A stretch of DNA of 64,000 bases from Lineus longissimus (taxonomy: Eukaryota > Nemertea > Pilidiophora > Heteronemertea > Lineidae): positions 2,668,501 through 2,732,500 of the forward strand of contig NC_088315.1 of the NCBI RefSeq assembly GCF_910592395.1. The letters are read 5' to 3'. This document shows positions 12,601 to 23,762 of this stretch, piece after piece. The notes beneath the pieces are model-generated. The model saw only the letters and a program-made list of their open reading frames with translations, was not told the origin of the DNA and made no database searches. Position 1 is the first letter of the stretch. Each line of letters begins with the position of its first letter. Both the position numbers and the translations under genes were made by a program.

Positions 12601-15600
12601 TAATAATCTTTGGCCTTAGTCATTTTACTTATCCCTTAAAAATCTAGCTCAAGGATGCATTACAATCACATGCTTTGCACATATAAATCGTAGACACAGA
12701 AAGACCTATAACAACTGTACTGTACTGTAACAACAACAGGCTTGCAAGGGGTAGATAGCTCCATTCGTTCTTGAAAATAATGATTGATCTTATCTTTAGG
12801 TATTGTTGGCACCAATACGTGCACCTACATGTCCACATGGCAAGCCTACAAGTGTCAGAACTCTGTCAAGTACGCCCAGCTCGTCATTGAGAACATGGAC
12901 CATGATACTGAGGAGAGGCGGCTGTCGCCTGTGGCGCTGTTCAGCCCCAACGAGAAGTACGTGAACCTGCTGAACGGGCCGCAAGACCACGGATGGTGCA
13001 ATGGTTATACCTGCCAGAAGAGGCTGTCCACATTCTGGGCAATGTTAGCTATGGGTGAGTACCAGGCCTGTAGCCAATCGTAAAGAAAGAGTAAAGGTTC
13101 CACTTTGTTTGGAGCATATGGAAGAGGCGCGATTGATTTGGACATACCACTTACAGATAATGTCATAACTCATTGCGTTCCCCATTGGTAATGGGTATTT
13201 CGTCACAGTCCATGCAGTAGCTCTTGATATAACATTAATGATGAAATATCAAACATATTACTGTAACAACAACTATTTGATTTTTCAGAGAGGGAATACC
13301 GCATCTATTTCACAAGCACCAGCCCAGAGCATCTCCGGCTTCGGCTCCTCAACGTAGATACCACCGACTCAGTCAAGCTGGCCGTCTATTACCGACTCCC
13401 ACAAAGATTCGATTTGTTCTACCAGGATGCCAGAGTCCCACCTCTGAACGAAGGACTCAACTCAAATGGTGACACTGCACTCCTCCCGATAGCCCCAGGT
13501 GTTGATCCAACGCCCTCCTTTAGTGATGGCCCGGGGGCAAACTATTTCGACAGAGACTACAAGCTTTTGTTTTTCATCATGAACGGCACGACCCACATTG
13601 ATATCAAGATGTCCGCAGTTCTCGTCTTGTCTTTCGATATGCCAGCCATGTCAGTCGACGATTTCTTCGGAACAGAAATCGTCAACAACCTTGCCGTATT
13701 CCTCGGGGTTCCAAAGTCGAAGATCAAATTCGTCAGTGCGGTCAACGCGAAGACAGGCAGTCGGCGACGCCGAGCTGTTGATGATTCAATGACTGTCACC
13801 TTTGAGGTTGGAGATGGTCCCACATCTGGCGTCAATGACACTGTGTCGGATCCTACACCGAAATCGGTACTAGATGCATTGGCAGAAAAAATTACGGATG
13901 CTGCTCAGCAAGAGACGCTTGGCGATGCGCTCGGGACTAATGTGTCCAATACTGCCGTTGCTAAAGCAGCCCCATCCAGCGACTCAAACGAATGGGGAGC
14001 CTTCGCCAACCAGACCTCTGACGATGCCAGTGGTACCACACTGATTGATGTTCCCTCGACTTTGGTTATCAGTCAGGATGCAATGATAACCTCTGAAGGC
14101 CTCGTATTTAAGCAACAGCCTTGGCTGCAGTTCAGAGATTCAAATGTGAGTTTTTGGTTAGACTTTAAAGTACCCTAATTTCATCCCTCATTATCGAATG
14201 AACATCACTGACGATGCAATTCAGTTCGTTTAGCCCTCATAGGCCCAATGGCAAGTTGATCGTTGTATCAATGAAGTTGCATGGCATCAGATGAAATCCT
14301 TGAAATGGCAACAGTAGATTACAAAGATGCTTACCAGAACTATATCCACCTGTCCGTTTCTTTCAGGGCAACATGTTGAGCACCGTGGGTACGGACAGCA
14401 CACCATGGGTTGTCAGCGCATCCATCCGTGAGGGCAGCGGTCACGCCGACGCAGTCCTGACAGGAACAACCACCGCCACATTCGTCGATGGCATCGCCAA
14501 GTTCACCGACCTCTCCATCACTCACCACGGCAAGGGGTACATCCTCGACTTCAACCTGACATCTCCAAGCCTTGCGGTGTTGAAGGCGGTCGCATCAAAC
14601 CCGAAGACTGTGCCAAAGCGAGAGTTGATGCTGGCGCTCCACTTACCGCCTACAGACCTAAAGGAGGGCAAAAACTTTGGCTTGAAAGTCAAGATTTCAG
14701 ACAGGAAGTCGCTATCAAAAGTTGATATCACATGGAGGGTGAGTAAGATGATGACCCATTTGCAGCAGGTTTTGGATTTATAACCGAAATAACTTGAAAA
14801 AATATTTACTATAAGGCTGACTACTGTTCTGCAAGTCCGTTGTTACTCCCTAATTTCTGTTAAGAATGCAATGAATGTTCGCATACGATGTTCGAAAGGT
14901 GTTTTTTTTCTTTCAGGGACACAACTGGACCGCGACTGTCAAGCTACACACTCCTGGCAAATACCAGGGCAAGCTGGTGGGCAATACGACGGGTATAGTC
15001 GACGTGGCGAATAATGAGATCGACTTCTCTGGACTCTCCTTTACCAAGATGAGCAAGTACATTCTGGACGTGGTCATGGAGTCTTCACCTACTGGTTACT
15101 CCTACAAGATAGTCTCGAGCACAATTGACGTCAAGCCGCAAGGATTCAAGACACCGTCAAAGGAATCGAAGAAGGGATGTAGGATGCGGTTTGCGGAAGA
15201 CTACAGTATAGTTAGCGGAAATGAAGCGGCTTTTGAGATGACCATGTACAACGAGTTGGCAACGAAATACACAACTGTTAGCTTTGATAGCTTTGCATCT
15301 TCAGAAGGTAAGAGATAAAGTTCAGCTTTTGTGAAGTAGCTCTGTCTTCAAAGGTCCATGATGTATTCCACACGCCACCAACAGACTACTGACACGCCAC
15401 TCACATGATGCTGACAACGGTCTGTGCTGGTGGATCAGCCAGAGATACGCTACCGTCAAAGTTTCCTCCCCAATTCGCTACTGACATTCTACGGCGTGTG
15501 GGAAGCGTTGACGGTGCCAGTGGATCGTCCGCATACGTCATACTGTATGAAGTCACTGTCACATTTCATTCTTTACTGCTTTGATTCATTGCAGTTAAAT

Positions 15601-16951
15601 CATTTCAATGGTTGAGTCATGGTCTTGCTGGAAATCAACATACATGTATCTCAGGCCTTGCTTGTCCCTTCAAATATTTCAGGTAGTGTGATAGTGACCT
15701 TCAACGTGGAAGGGAGCTCAGCAGACACTGATGACACCATTGCTGCCATCTACGCCGCACTTGACGCCGGTTACACCGTCATCTTCAATGGCTATACCCT
15801 CAATGCGGACGGAACGCTTGAAATCGACGGAGTGACCTATGGAGTTACTTCTGATGTAAGTAAACATCACAAACCCCAGGATTTGGTTTTGAAATGTAAC
15901 GAATGGGATCCAAGGGGTTGCATGTTTTGAGTTAGCGTTCTCTATTCGTTGTCGCAGGGTGGCTATCTGGGGTTTATTAAAATGATAGAAGTACACGCCT
16001 CAGATCTTAATTCGTTCTCCATACCTCTCTGCTTCCAGACTAGCGGCGGGCTGTCCACAACGGAAATCATCATCATTTCTGTCGTCTGCTCAGTGGTCAT
16101 AATCGCCATCCTTATCACTGTCCTAGTCATCTACTATGTCAAGAGCAAAAACAAGAGTAAGTCACGATTCCAGCACATTATTTATTTTTATATAAAACAA
16201 TGTAAAGAGATATACATGTAGGGAAAAGAAGCAGATGGACTATCGCTTTAAAGCCAAGCGGCCTCATTAACTAATTTTACCGTCAGTAAGGGAAATTTGT
16301 ATGATTGTCACATAACGATTTCCAATGCGAGTCCCAAGACAAAAATATTCGGTGCTGATCCTCTTGGTTGCATGTACGATGTTTTCCTTGACTCACTTTT
16401 TGCTTTGTGTACTTGCAGAAAATAATGATTTTGATAGGAATGCCACACCGGTAGAGCACTTGAACGACAGATTCTCGTCCATCGAGAAGGAACAGATCTA
16501 CCTGCAGTGGCGCCTGGGAACACCACCACAGAAGTTCGCTGTGACGAAATCCACGAAAATGGAGAATACCATCATTGTGAATGATGCTTATGGTAGAGGA
16601 GCGGCAATGGATGAGCCCATGGTCGCCGTACCGACTGAAAAGAAGGCGACGCCTCTCAATTACATGGCAATGGGCTGGGACAATCCTGCTTTGGAGGGTG
16701 ATGGTGATTATGACAGCCGCTTGTCCACCCCAAGGAGTCCCAGCAGCCGACCCGGGACCACTAGCAGCCTGAGACGGACTTTGAACGGCTTGACCGCCAA
16801 GGTTCAGCCGAGCGAGGACGACAGCTCTGAAACCGACTTTCGGGCAGAGAGCGCCAGGACCTTATCGACGCCTCATATGAGCACCCAGGGAACCAGGATA
16901 CTGTCTGCTGGAGAACTCAGGGCGTTTGCGGATGTTCCCGCTGTCGAGTAG
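96..16951 (+). CDS. PKHD1L1: Fibrocystin-L/fibrocystin (PKHD1L1/PKHD1) family receptor-like membrane protein, 5'-partial, 26 exons
   Basis: Large single-pass surface protein of the polycystic-kidney-disease-1-like family; vertebrate members sit on cilia, stereocilia or immune cells. Exons read from splice borders: 96-281, 512-658, 921-2378, 2758-2910, 3192-3369, 3545-3701, 3874-4033, 4343-4552, 4806-5177, 5398-6887, 7216-7381, 7651-7935, 8270-8533, 8806-9048, 9264-9446, 9813-10046, 10474-10731, 11328-11949, 12165-12400, 12800-13054, 13289-14145, 14367-14738, 14917-15307, 15683-15855, 16039-16156, 16419-16951. All have AG/GT borders and compatible phases; their 9,701 nt give about 3,232 open codons then a stop, strong support for the model. 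Order: cupredoxin-like, IPT/TIG, G8, PbH1, G8, PbH1, C-terminal ectodomain, TM helix, tail. Most exons up to 9 kb are phase 1-1, typical of shuffled extracellular modules. The start codon and N-terminal TIG repeats lie upstream of the window. PKHD1L1 is favoured over PKHD1 only as the older, broadly distributed member; the long tail is more like PKHD1. Confidence 0.93.
921..3701 (+). other. IPT/TIG repeat block of the fibrocystin-like gene (exons at 921-2378, 2758-2910, 3192-3369, 3545-3701)
   Basis: The large 1,458-nt exon encodes about five IPT/TIG immunoglobulin-like folds, recognised by recurring P-x-V-x-x-(V/L)-S-P-x-S/T openings followed by G-G/G-T-x-L-x-I-x-G-x-G-F. Clear starts are around 1,035, 1,310, 1,600, 1,840 and 2,095. 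Two more repeats are spread over the next three small exons. Paired cysteines recur within repeats. In this family the repeats form the rod-like outer ectodomain. Confidence 0.85.
3874..5177 (+). other. First G8 module of the fibrocystin-like gene (exons at 3874-4033, 4343-4552, 4806-5177)
   Basis: A G8 domain, named for its conserved glycines, covers these three exons. It opens with a W-x-x-G-A...P-V-D-G-D-M-I-V-V-G-P-G-Q pattern, continues with a V-D-T-D-T-A-I-V-K strand and I-T-D-G-G-T-F-Q-I-G, and ends with an A-E-V-G-L-L-T-H-N segment. The same G8 plus PbH1 arrangement occurs in TMEM2 and CEMIP, proteins implicated in hyaluronan turnover. That shared architecture does not show hyaluronidase activity here. 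Confidence 0.85.
5398..7381 (+). other. First parallel beta-helix (PbH1) module (exons at 5398-6887 and 7216-7381)
   Basis: The 1,490-nt exon is the longest in the gene. It encodes a right-handed parallel beta-helix with the family signatures H-F-H-L-N-G-D, R-A-V-N-I-H-G-T-H-N, F-F-L-E-D-G-I-E and N-N-T-I-R-H-N-A-A-A-G-G. These are very close in style to the equivalent stretch of TMEM2 and CEMIP. The following small exon finishes the module, ending near Y-Y-L-S at the phase-1 donor. Confidence 0.85.
7651..9048 (+). other. Linker with R-K-K-R site and second G8 module (exons at 7651-7935, 8270-8533, 8806-9048)
   Basis: The first exon starts with a polar linker containing the dibasic run R-K-K-R-D (codons 7683-7697), a possible proprotein-convertase site. 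A proline-rich stretch and a second G8 domain follow: W-T-D-L-A-T-W start, E-G-D-N-V-K-I-R-E-G, then V-Y-V-Y-G-V-L-E-F and G-G-R-L-I-A-G. The third exon carries I-F-G-G-L-D-L-H-G-K-P-R and D-W-Q-V-G-E-D-I-V-I-A, the usual G8 C-terminal continuation. Confidence 0.8.
9264..12400 (+). other. Second parallel beta-helix module (exons at 9264-9446, 9813-10046, 10474-10731, 11328-11949, 12165-12400)
   Basis: Five exons encode a second PbH1 region that matches the first in layout: A-A-E-V-G-L-L-S-R-N-V, W-A-R-I-S-N-V-E-F-Y, N-N-V-I-H-H-P-V-G-S and V-E-G-S-G-N-E-I-R-H-N. The last exon has the family signature D-T-D-G-S-F-L-G-G-S-P-G followed by Y-E-W-D-G-D and G-D-Y-R-I-P. A 171-bp MITE-like element sits in the intron before 11328. 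The exon at 9264-9446 uses a slightly weak donor (GTAATT). Confidence 0.82.
10952..11122. mobile_element. MITE family member 1 (171 bp, CCGGTGTG termini)
   Basis: In the fibrocystin-like gene intron between the exons ending at 10731 and starting at 11328. It matches 42149-42318 with only a handful of differences. It has inverted termini and no ORF; a clear target-site duplication is not visible. Confidence 0.8.
12800..15855 (+). other. C-terminal ectodomain with R-R-R-R processing-site candidate (five exons)
   Basis: Exons 12800-13054, 13289-14145, 14367-14738, 14917-15307 and 15683-15855 cover the membrane-proximal ectodomain. Codons 13762-13773 encode R-R-R-R after T-G-S, a good proprotein-convertase candidate, just after a SEA-like or autocleavage-like segment (D-D-F-F-G-T-E-I-V-N-N-L-A-V-F-L-G-V-P). 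The exon at 15683 encodes a second small alpha/beta segment (V-I-V-T-F-N-V-E-G then I-D-G-V-T-Y-G-V) that could be SEA-related. Assignment of these folds is inference. Confidence 0.7.
16039..16951 (+). other. Transmembrane helix and ~180-residue cytoplasmic tail (exons at 16039-16156 and 16419-16951)
   Basis: The exon at 16039 encodes one strongly hydrophobic stretch of about 25 residues (I-I-I-I-S-V-V-C to V-I-Y-Y-V, about 16063-16140) followed by the basic stop-transfer K-S-K-N-K. The last exon adds about 177 codons, rich in serine, threonine and proline (S-T-P-R-S-P-S-S-R-P-G-T-T-S-S), and ends with D-V-P-A-V-E and a stop at 16949-16951. No enzymatic domain is visible in the tail. Confidence 0.85.
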
Positions 16952-17257
16952 AATATGGCTCCAACCCCATTTAAGGCGTTTTACTGTCTCTATCTATTTT
17001 CAAGTACTGTCAATGGTACTGCCGCAGTCCAAGCAGGTGGTAAAGCATATGTGCTTCCAAACTAGCTAATACTTACTTGATCTTCAACGATATAATCGTA
17101 TAGTGAACCAGTTGATACTAAACGGACTGTGATATTATGCATAAATTGATCCGAGTAGTGATTTTACCGTGTATATTTTACGACTGTACATACTAGTACT
17201 TTGATTGACAATGACATGATTGATAAAATATATTTCACATATTGTACATTTAGCAAA

Positions 17258-17263
17258 AATAAA
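17258..17263 (+). promoter_or_regulatory. Likely polyadenylation signal AATAAA of the fibrocystin-like gene
   Basis: An AATAAA hexamer lies about 310 bases after the stop codon, in an A+T-rich 3' region. It is followed by a T-rich stretch, as expected downstream of a cleavage site. Confidence 0.5.
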
Positions 17264-17550
17264 CTTTTTTTCATACTTGAACGTACATGTTCATTCGCTT
17301 CATTCCGTCCGTCGTAAAAGGACAAGATCATAGAATAGACGATCGACTGCAAGGCCAGCACGTAGAAGATATCTAAGAAGAGGTAGGGTGCCCCTGAACA
17401 GCCTGATAAAGGTGTCAGCACAAAGATCACGCAATGTTGTTTCATAACAAGGATAAATCCCATTGTCCGAGATCAAGGTAAAGTTCCGTTCCGTTAATAA
17501 TAGTTTGTCTGTTTGATGATGGGATGACGTCCGCGAAATTCGCCTGTCAC

Positions 17551-17617
17551 GTGGAAAGCTGCGTTAAATACAAAGCTTTTTAGGTGGAAAGCTACGTTAA
17601 ATACAAAGCTTTTTTTG
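17551..17617 (+). repeat. Tandem duplication, 33-bp unit, two copies
   Basis: The motif GTGGAAAGCT-x-CGTTAAAT followed by ACAAAGCTTTTT appears at 17551 and again at 17584, with one substitution in the shared core. Confidence 0.7.
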
Positions 17618-18233
17618 ATGACGAGCGTCCTTTACATGACCGGCCCAATGAGTCTATATAATGAGCCTAAAAACCATGTTAAAATTGATACAAGCAGTAA
17701 TTTCCTGCGAAAATCGCCGGTAATTTTGTGCCAATTTCAAGTAATCATGCAGCGATTTCATCCCAATTGTTTCAACCGCTTGATAAGGTCATTACATAAT
17801 GGATGTGTAGATAAACAACGCTTGTGAAATTGCATTTCGAAAACAATATAGGTGCTGTCTGGACTACTGACCTACCTTGTTGCCCAATCCATGATCGACG
17901 GTACTGCAGCGGGAAATAGATTCCTGATAACAATAGACCGGCCCGACCTTTTGTGATTTGTGAAAGTGAGGGGTGTTAGGGGTGAATCACATCCCTCTGA
18001 AATTCGCTTGAGAAAAAAGTCGGGCGAGCTTATTGTGACCCGTAATCGATGCATGGGCATTCGATTGGGCACCGTGTCTAGAGAGCTACAATCCTTGTCG
18101 CGTTGTGGCATTGTTTGCACATCCTCTTATCTCGCGCCCATATTCATTACAGTTGGGACGCCAAATTCCTGCTGAAAACGACGAAGATTTCTCGCTACAA
18201 CAGAAACTGGTATATTCACTGGAAAATTCGAGA

Positions 18234-20789
18234 ATGATTCTTAATACTTCGCTTTTGGTTTTGTTGGGGGTGTCAAGCATGGTAAGTTGATTTTATATAC
18301 AAATTTGTTTAATTCACTAGTTAGTGTATAGAAAATAAATATACAATGTATATGGTGAAGGTCGTGGGTGTGTCGGGACTGGTTTACAGTATGGTATTGT
18401 ATGGTTTTGGTTTAGATTGCACAGCGTGGGGGCTGGTTATCAAAGCTGGGGACGTTTTCATTGTCGGGCCTCGGAGCCATGTTGGGACTGATTTTCAGTG
18501 TAGATTTTATACAACATACACTGCACAAGGATATGGCAAATTGATTCGAAATCGCGTAAAATCGCATTCAGTTTAAACGTCCTCTTACTTTTCCAAGGTG
18601 AGTGGACTCAAGCTTTGCGATGATCCCATGCCGGCACCAGAAATCATCAAGCTCAGCGCAACCCCGACCCTGAACGCCATGAACCGCCTTGTTGAGCTTG
18701 AAACTACCGTTCAGTTGAAATCGAGCGTCCCAGTGCAGTGTAGATGGGCATCTTTTGGAGAGATGCATCATGGTGGAAGGTTTGCTTCGCAGGGTAAGTG
18801 GGATGGGAAACCGGTCAAGCGGGTTTTATCTCATTCTTTAAATTCGCCGTAGACCTATCCTGTCTTGCCATGTCTTCTACCAGCTCATGTAGCGAATTCA
18901 AAAAATGTGGCAGTAAAAAGAAATGTGAGTAAGATGCGATGGACATAGACCTCGTAATTCCAGCGCCACCACGTGTTTTTTTATCGGATTTTATAGAATT
19001 CTCGTTTTTCACACTCTCAACAGATTCCCAAGACTTCATCTCGACAGTGGAAGAGTCAGGGGACCTGTACACTTTCAAAGTACTGGATAAACTGAGCGGT
19101 AACGACAACAACATCACCAAAGTCTTGGCCGAACTTATGATTTACTTGGACGTCGGCGGAAGGGAAAATTGCAATGTATATACTATCGTCATGTGGTGGT
19201 CAAGAATGAAGAAAATGCACCAAGCTGGAATTCAATTCCCGACTGTTCTTCAGATGCCGCGGACTCACTATATTGTTGACGACAATGCGCCGAACGAGTT
19301 GATGACGGTTCTATCTCCGATCACAGAAAATCCTAGTGAATTTGATTACGCTGCGTTTTGCTATGAGACCTACGTACGTACCAACGGAAAGCTTGAATTC
19401 ACGCAAAGGAATGGTTATGAAAGGAAGGGTAATGTTTTCGAATCTGTCGTCCAGGCGAGGCAAGATGAAAACATTGGCCGCGGCTGCACCGTCACCCTCA
19501 GTGATTCTGTCGAAAGTCTCCTAATGCCTTTTTCATTGCGGGTCAAACGCGGGAGCTACGGTGAGCCAGATTACTTTGATTTTAGGCTCTACTTTGACGT
19601 TGAGTTTCGTCGCCCTAATGTCCAAGGCGTGGCTTTAACCGTGACTGGAGGCGATAGGGTCATCTCTAGGAAGGGCGTGATTGTGGTTACAGCTTCAAAG
19701 AATATGACACAGCTAAAATGCATGGCGGATGCAACGAAAACCCCAGCTGTAACTGCACAGAGTATCAATTATACAATCGGAACTTTTAGACTCTTGAAAC
19801 CACATCCTGACAAGTTGCAAATCAATGAATTCCATCGATACGCGCTGTTTAGATTCGAAAGCCCCAAAGAAACCAACGAAGAAGCGGATTACGAGTGCAT
19901 AGCAAGAGGCGGAAATGAGGCCATCATCCAGGAAATCAAGGTGATCAGATATGGAGCTGTCAAGCTGAAGGAGGAGCAGATGGTGGTAACGAACTCCTTA
20001 TACGCTGATTCTGATGTGAGTTTTATTTTCATACCCTCTACCTGCCGTGGTTCTGCTTCTACCGGTAATCATATTCTGCTTCAGCGTGTTGTCTGAGGCG
20101 ACTACGGAAGTACAGCTTCGATTGCTGCGCTGTCTTGGTCCCCTAACGCACTTTATGGTGCGTACGTAGACGTACCACGACAACGATCGATTTGATCAGG
20201 ACAGACAGCCAGCCAGCGTAAGAACCAAACGTATAAACAACTTAGATTTCCCAGGCCAAAATTTGTTTCCGAATATTCAAGTATTTCGAAATATTACTCT
20301 GTAAATGGTATCATGTCTAATTTGGATAGTCAATAGGTGGGACAAAGTTGTACCGTCCGATGGTCATGACGTCATTCAGGCGTGGCCTTTTTGTCGTATG
20401 ACGAATTTTCGCATCCTTCTTGTTTTGTATTTAACATCATTATGTTGTATTTCCAGACCATGACACTGAGCTGCGAGACCACTTCGGGGGATCCAAAACC
20501 AGCCATCAGGTTCTACGGGTCACCTCCGAAAATTTCATGGACCATGCCCGAAGACTACTTCGAGAACAACAAGGGTTACGAAATCGTCAACTCCAAATTC
20601 TTTAAGGTTGTCTATACCACAGCTGAGAATGGTCAGGCAAAAGGGACGCTGACTATCAAGAACATGGACCAAGCTACACCCGCGGACTTGAAAGGATACG
20701 ATGCGAGGTGGGGAAGCTATAGAATTGTCTGTGTCGCGTATAATACGTATGCTATGGATGATGAAATTTTGGCATTTTGGTATTTGTAG
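18234..20789 (+). CDS. Secreted immunoglobulin-like domain protein, four exons, 522 residues, family not recognised
   Basis: Exons 18234-18281, 18598-18793, 19024-20015 and 20457-20789 join in frame (48+196+992+333 nt = 522 codons plus stop), with good donors and pyrimidine-rich acceptors. The first exon encodes only M-I-L-N-T-S-L-L-V-L-L-G-V-S-S-M, the core of a signal peptide that ends a few residues into exon 2. No transmembrane segment or GPI-type tail is visible, so the product is probably secreted. The last exon is an Ig-like domain: T-L-S-C, then K-I-S-W, T-L-T-I-K-N-M-D and Y-R-I-V-C-V-A-Y. The end of exon 3 carries another with Q-L-K-C and the typical A-D-Y-E-C-I-A-R. The N-terminal third has V-P-V-Q-C-R-W, possibly a diverged Ig fold. 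I do not recognise an orthologue; recognition, adhesion or immune roles are only possibilities. Confidence 0.8.
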
Positions 20790-22019
20790 GATCTTATTCC
20801 GAGGGCTAAATACAGTTAGATGGGTTTCTCCCAGCTTGTAAATTTCAAATTTGGTATTAACTAAGACTAGGGCAAATCGAATACAATGTACTTCTCGACA
20901 CTACGGTAAGCTTTTGGTAGTGACTTCATGACATTAAACTATGAATTCATATATACATGTATGTTTTAAAGCTAATTCTTGTAAATTGGCGAGTTTCAAC
21001 ATCCGAACGAACGACGAAGCACAAAATAAGAAGGTCCGTGGTGGCATCAAGTCCTGTGCCAATTCATTAACGCGACACTCGTAATTCAACTTATATACTT
21101 GGTTGTAGAAGGAATCTAGAGGATTTTTAAAAACGTCGATAAAGCGCTTTACATAGTTCCTACTCAGTAGCCCTTCGTAAGGCTTGCGAAACCTGCCTTT
21201 TATCAACATATGCCAATAAACATAAAAACCCTGTTTAGCCATATCGATCGTCATTGTGAAACAGACGAAACATTTTTGGGGCAACCCCGTAAAAATCACC
21301 AACATCATCATAAACATCAATTCACCAATACCAGGAGGAATAACGTTGTTTTTCTGCCAATACCAACCTCATTTATGGATTTATGGCAGCATCCCGAAGA
21401 GAAAATGGATGTGTATAACGGTGTTGTTGACAAGTGTTGTTGACTGCGTGCGTGCGTGCAGTGGACACATTATTCCTTTTTTTATAACTTATTCGCTACT
21501 TCCTGGATGGGCACCATTGTCTTGAGAATGGGATGTTAAAAACGTCTTTGCTCACATGGATCTAGTGTCCATGGCCCACACAAGTAAATACATGTATCCC
21601 AGCCCACAGACTTCTAGTGATTTCCCAGTGACCCAAGTTGAGCACGGACACCAGTGTAATCTTGTGTCCGTGAGTTGACCAAGGAATTTCCCATCCTGAG
21701 AACAACAGAAACCTAATAAGGCTTTCCCCTGATTTATTGCCAAATGACCGTGATGACTTGTCAGAGATTCGAGAGAATGATCGCTGTGTATTAACGCAGG
21801 CTTATCGATGTCAACTCGTGGAGGCACTTGGATGCCACACCACGCCTTCATCAACCTTGTGATTTTATAGAGGTCAGAGAGAGATGGATCAGATGGATGG
21901 ATCACGGAAATTGGTCACAGTGTGTTCGAATTGGCGATCTCTAGATTCACAAATTCTTGGTGAACATGCAACAGACATGCGATATGATTATATACCTTGG
22001 CCCGATGACTCGCTACAGT

Positions 22020-22248
22020 CATGTGTCTATTACCAAACACTATTTCAAGTCGGGTCTTTCCAAAGAAAATTTCAAAACAAGCGACAGACTTGCGATGCCT
22101 GAACACAATGGTGGCTGCCAGGTGTCTATTACCAAACTGTTCAGTTTTCAAGCCGCTATTGGGTCCTTCCAAAGAAAAGGTCAAAACAAGAGACAGAATT
22201 GATTTATATGCGACAGACTTGCGATGCATGAACGCAATGGACTGGCTG
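22020..22248 (+). repeat. Diverged tandem repeat, two copies of ~100-125 bp
   Basis: Both copies share TGTCTATTACCAAAC, then CTTTCCAAAGAAAA or CCTTCCAAAGAAAA, TCAAAACAAG, and finally GCGACAGACTTGCGATGC followed by TGAAC-x-CAATGG. The second copy has extra bases before the last block. A partial third copy may precede at about 21955-21985 (CAACAGACATGCGAT). Confidence 0.65.
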
Positions 22249-23716
22249 CACTCCGTACCATACCGAACACAAGAACCCAGTTATCAAACCGCTCCCAGTC
22301 AACCTTTCAAAATAAAACTGCAAGTCAGGTAACAGGATGTCGAGAATCTGCGCGTGGCGCAATTATATGTCAGAAACAAGACAATTTATAGAAGACGCAT
22401 GGAGCGGACATTATCACTAATGAGCTTTAGCAAGCATTGCCCTCCGTTTGATTTATCCTAATTGCCGGGTGCCCATGTCACAACAATGCAATTTCCCCTC
22501 GTTTATGGTTTGTGTGGTCTGACTATCAAACTCATCCAAACTGCAGATTCTCCTATTTTAGATACCGTTTGATTAACCTATTCTTAATTCTTCATACGAT
22601 TTCAGGTCAATTTGGCAATGACAACTTGATTAACTGGAAGGATATTTTCGGTAAAATCCATAGCCGCAACTGACTGATCAGCAATCGATTGGCATCATAT
22701 GGTAGCACACATATCATTGGGATTTTGTCGAAACTGATGTGGTCTCGCTTCTGACATGATGCGTCGATTATTAGGGCCGGCAGCGGAGGCGGAACATGCG
22801 AGATTCGGCTCATGGCGTTCATGTAGATTAAGGCGACGACGACGATATGGGTATTCATTAAGCCAATCAGTCTCACATGTGAAGAAATTTGGCAACCTGG
22901 TTAGTTTACTCACCGACTGCATGTCATCGGATTTCTGCAGCCTCCCGCCGCTGGTAGATCATGATTCGCCGCTCAGTCGAGGCGGGGACGAGCATTAGGC
23001 ATACATGTACGAGTGATTCGTTCTGTTGTCTTCGTTGATTTCCTCGCAGCAGCTGATGAGGGGAGTGCGTGATGCAGCTCTTGCTAGAATCACTGGCGCA
23101 ACTTCTGCAGAGTGACGCTGGTGATTTATCGTATCTCACCTCTCGTACACGTGCAATGTTGTTAATTTTGGTCATTATTCTTCGCCAGGAATTAACCATC
23201 TTCATTTGACGGATGGATAACACAACACGAAGGTAGGTTTCAGCATTTGTGTCGCCAATGTGTGGCCAATGTCATTATGTGATATGTTCATCATTGATAT
23301 GCATATCATGTGGACAAAAGTAATGTTTTTGTTCATTACCAGTCGGACTACATGTGAAACAAGACTGACTACTTGCTATTATGTTTTCGCCATGATGACA
23401 TTCACGAACTGTTTGTGGTAAGTATGGAATTGAGTACTCGCGTGTGATATGTAATAATGTGTTCTTCCGATCACTCTCGACCTAAAAGAACATCCTCATC
23501 TCACAATCCTTCTGTTTGCTCCGATTGAAAGTGCTTCTGCTACAACTCGATCACAAGCCATTCAATTGCTTTGACAATGCATGCTGTCGGCAGAAATGTA
23601 TGCTCTTTTACCCTCCTTCCATATTATCACTCTCTATCTTATACAACATCAACATCTCTCACATTCCTTCTGTGTTCAGATCGAAAGTGTTTCTATCTCA
23701 AGCCATTCAACTGCAA

Positions 23717-23762
23717 GTGCATTCTTATGGGCGTAATTAAAATCTGGCGCATAAGAATGCAC
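23717..23762. repeat. Short perfect-stem hairpin
   Basis: GTGCATTCTTAT and its exact reverse complement ATAAGAATGCAC enclose GGGCG, a short loop and CGC, giving a 12+3 bp stem with a small bulge and a loop of about 14 nt. It lies in non-coding DNA and could be a decayed MITE or part of a structured RNA. The loop and stem are short for a typical miRNA precursor. Confidence 0.5.

Larger units (their letters stand above)
16952..18233 (+). other. 3' UTR of the fibrocystin-like gene and spacer before the Ig-like gene
   Basis: Holds the presumed 3' UTR to about 17.28 kb, then spacer. The only repeat seen is a 33-bp tandem pair at 17551-17617. From about 17.95 kb the sequence is probably the 5' UTR or promoter of the following gene. 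No other ORF here looks coding. Confidence 0.5.
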
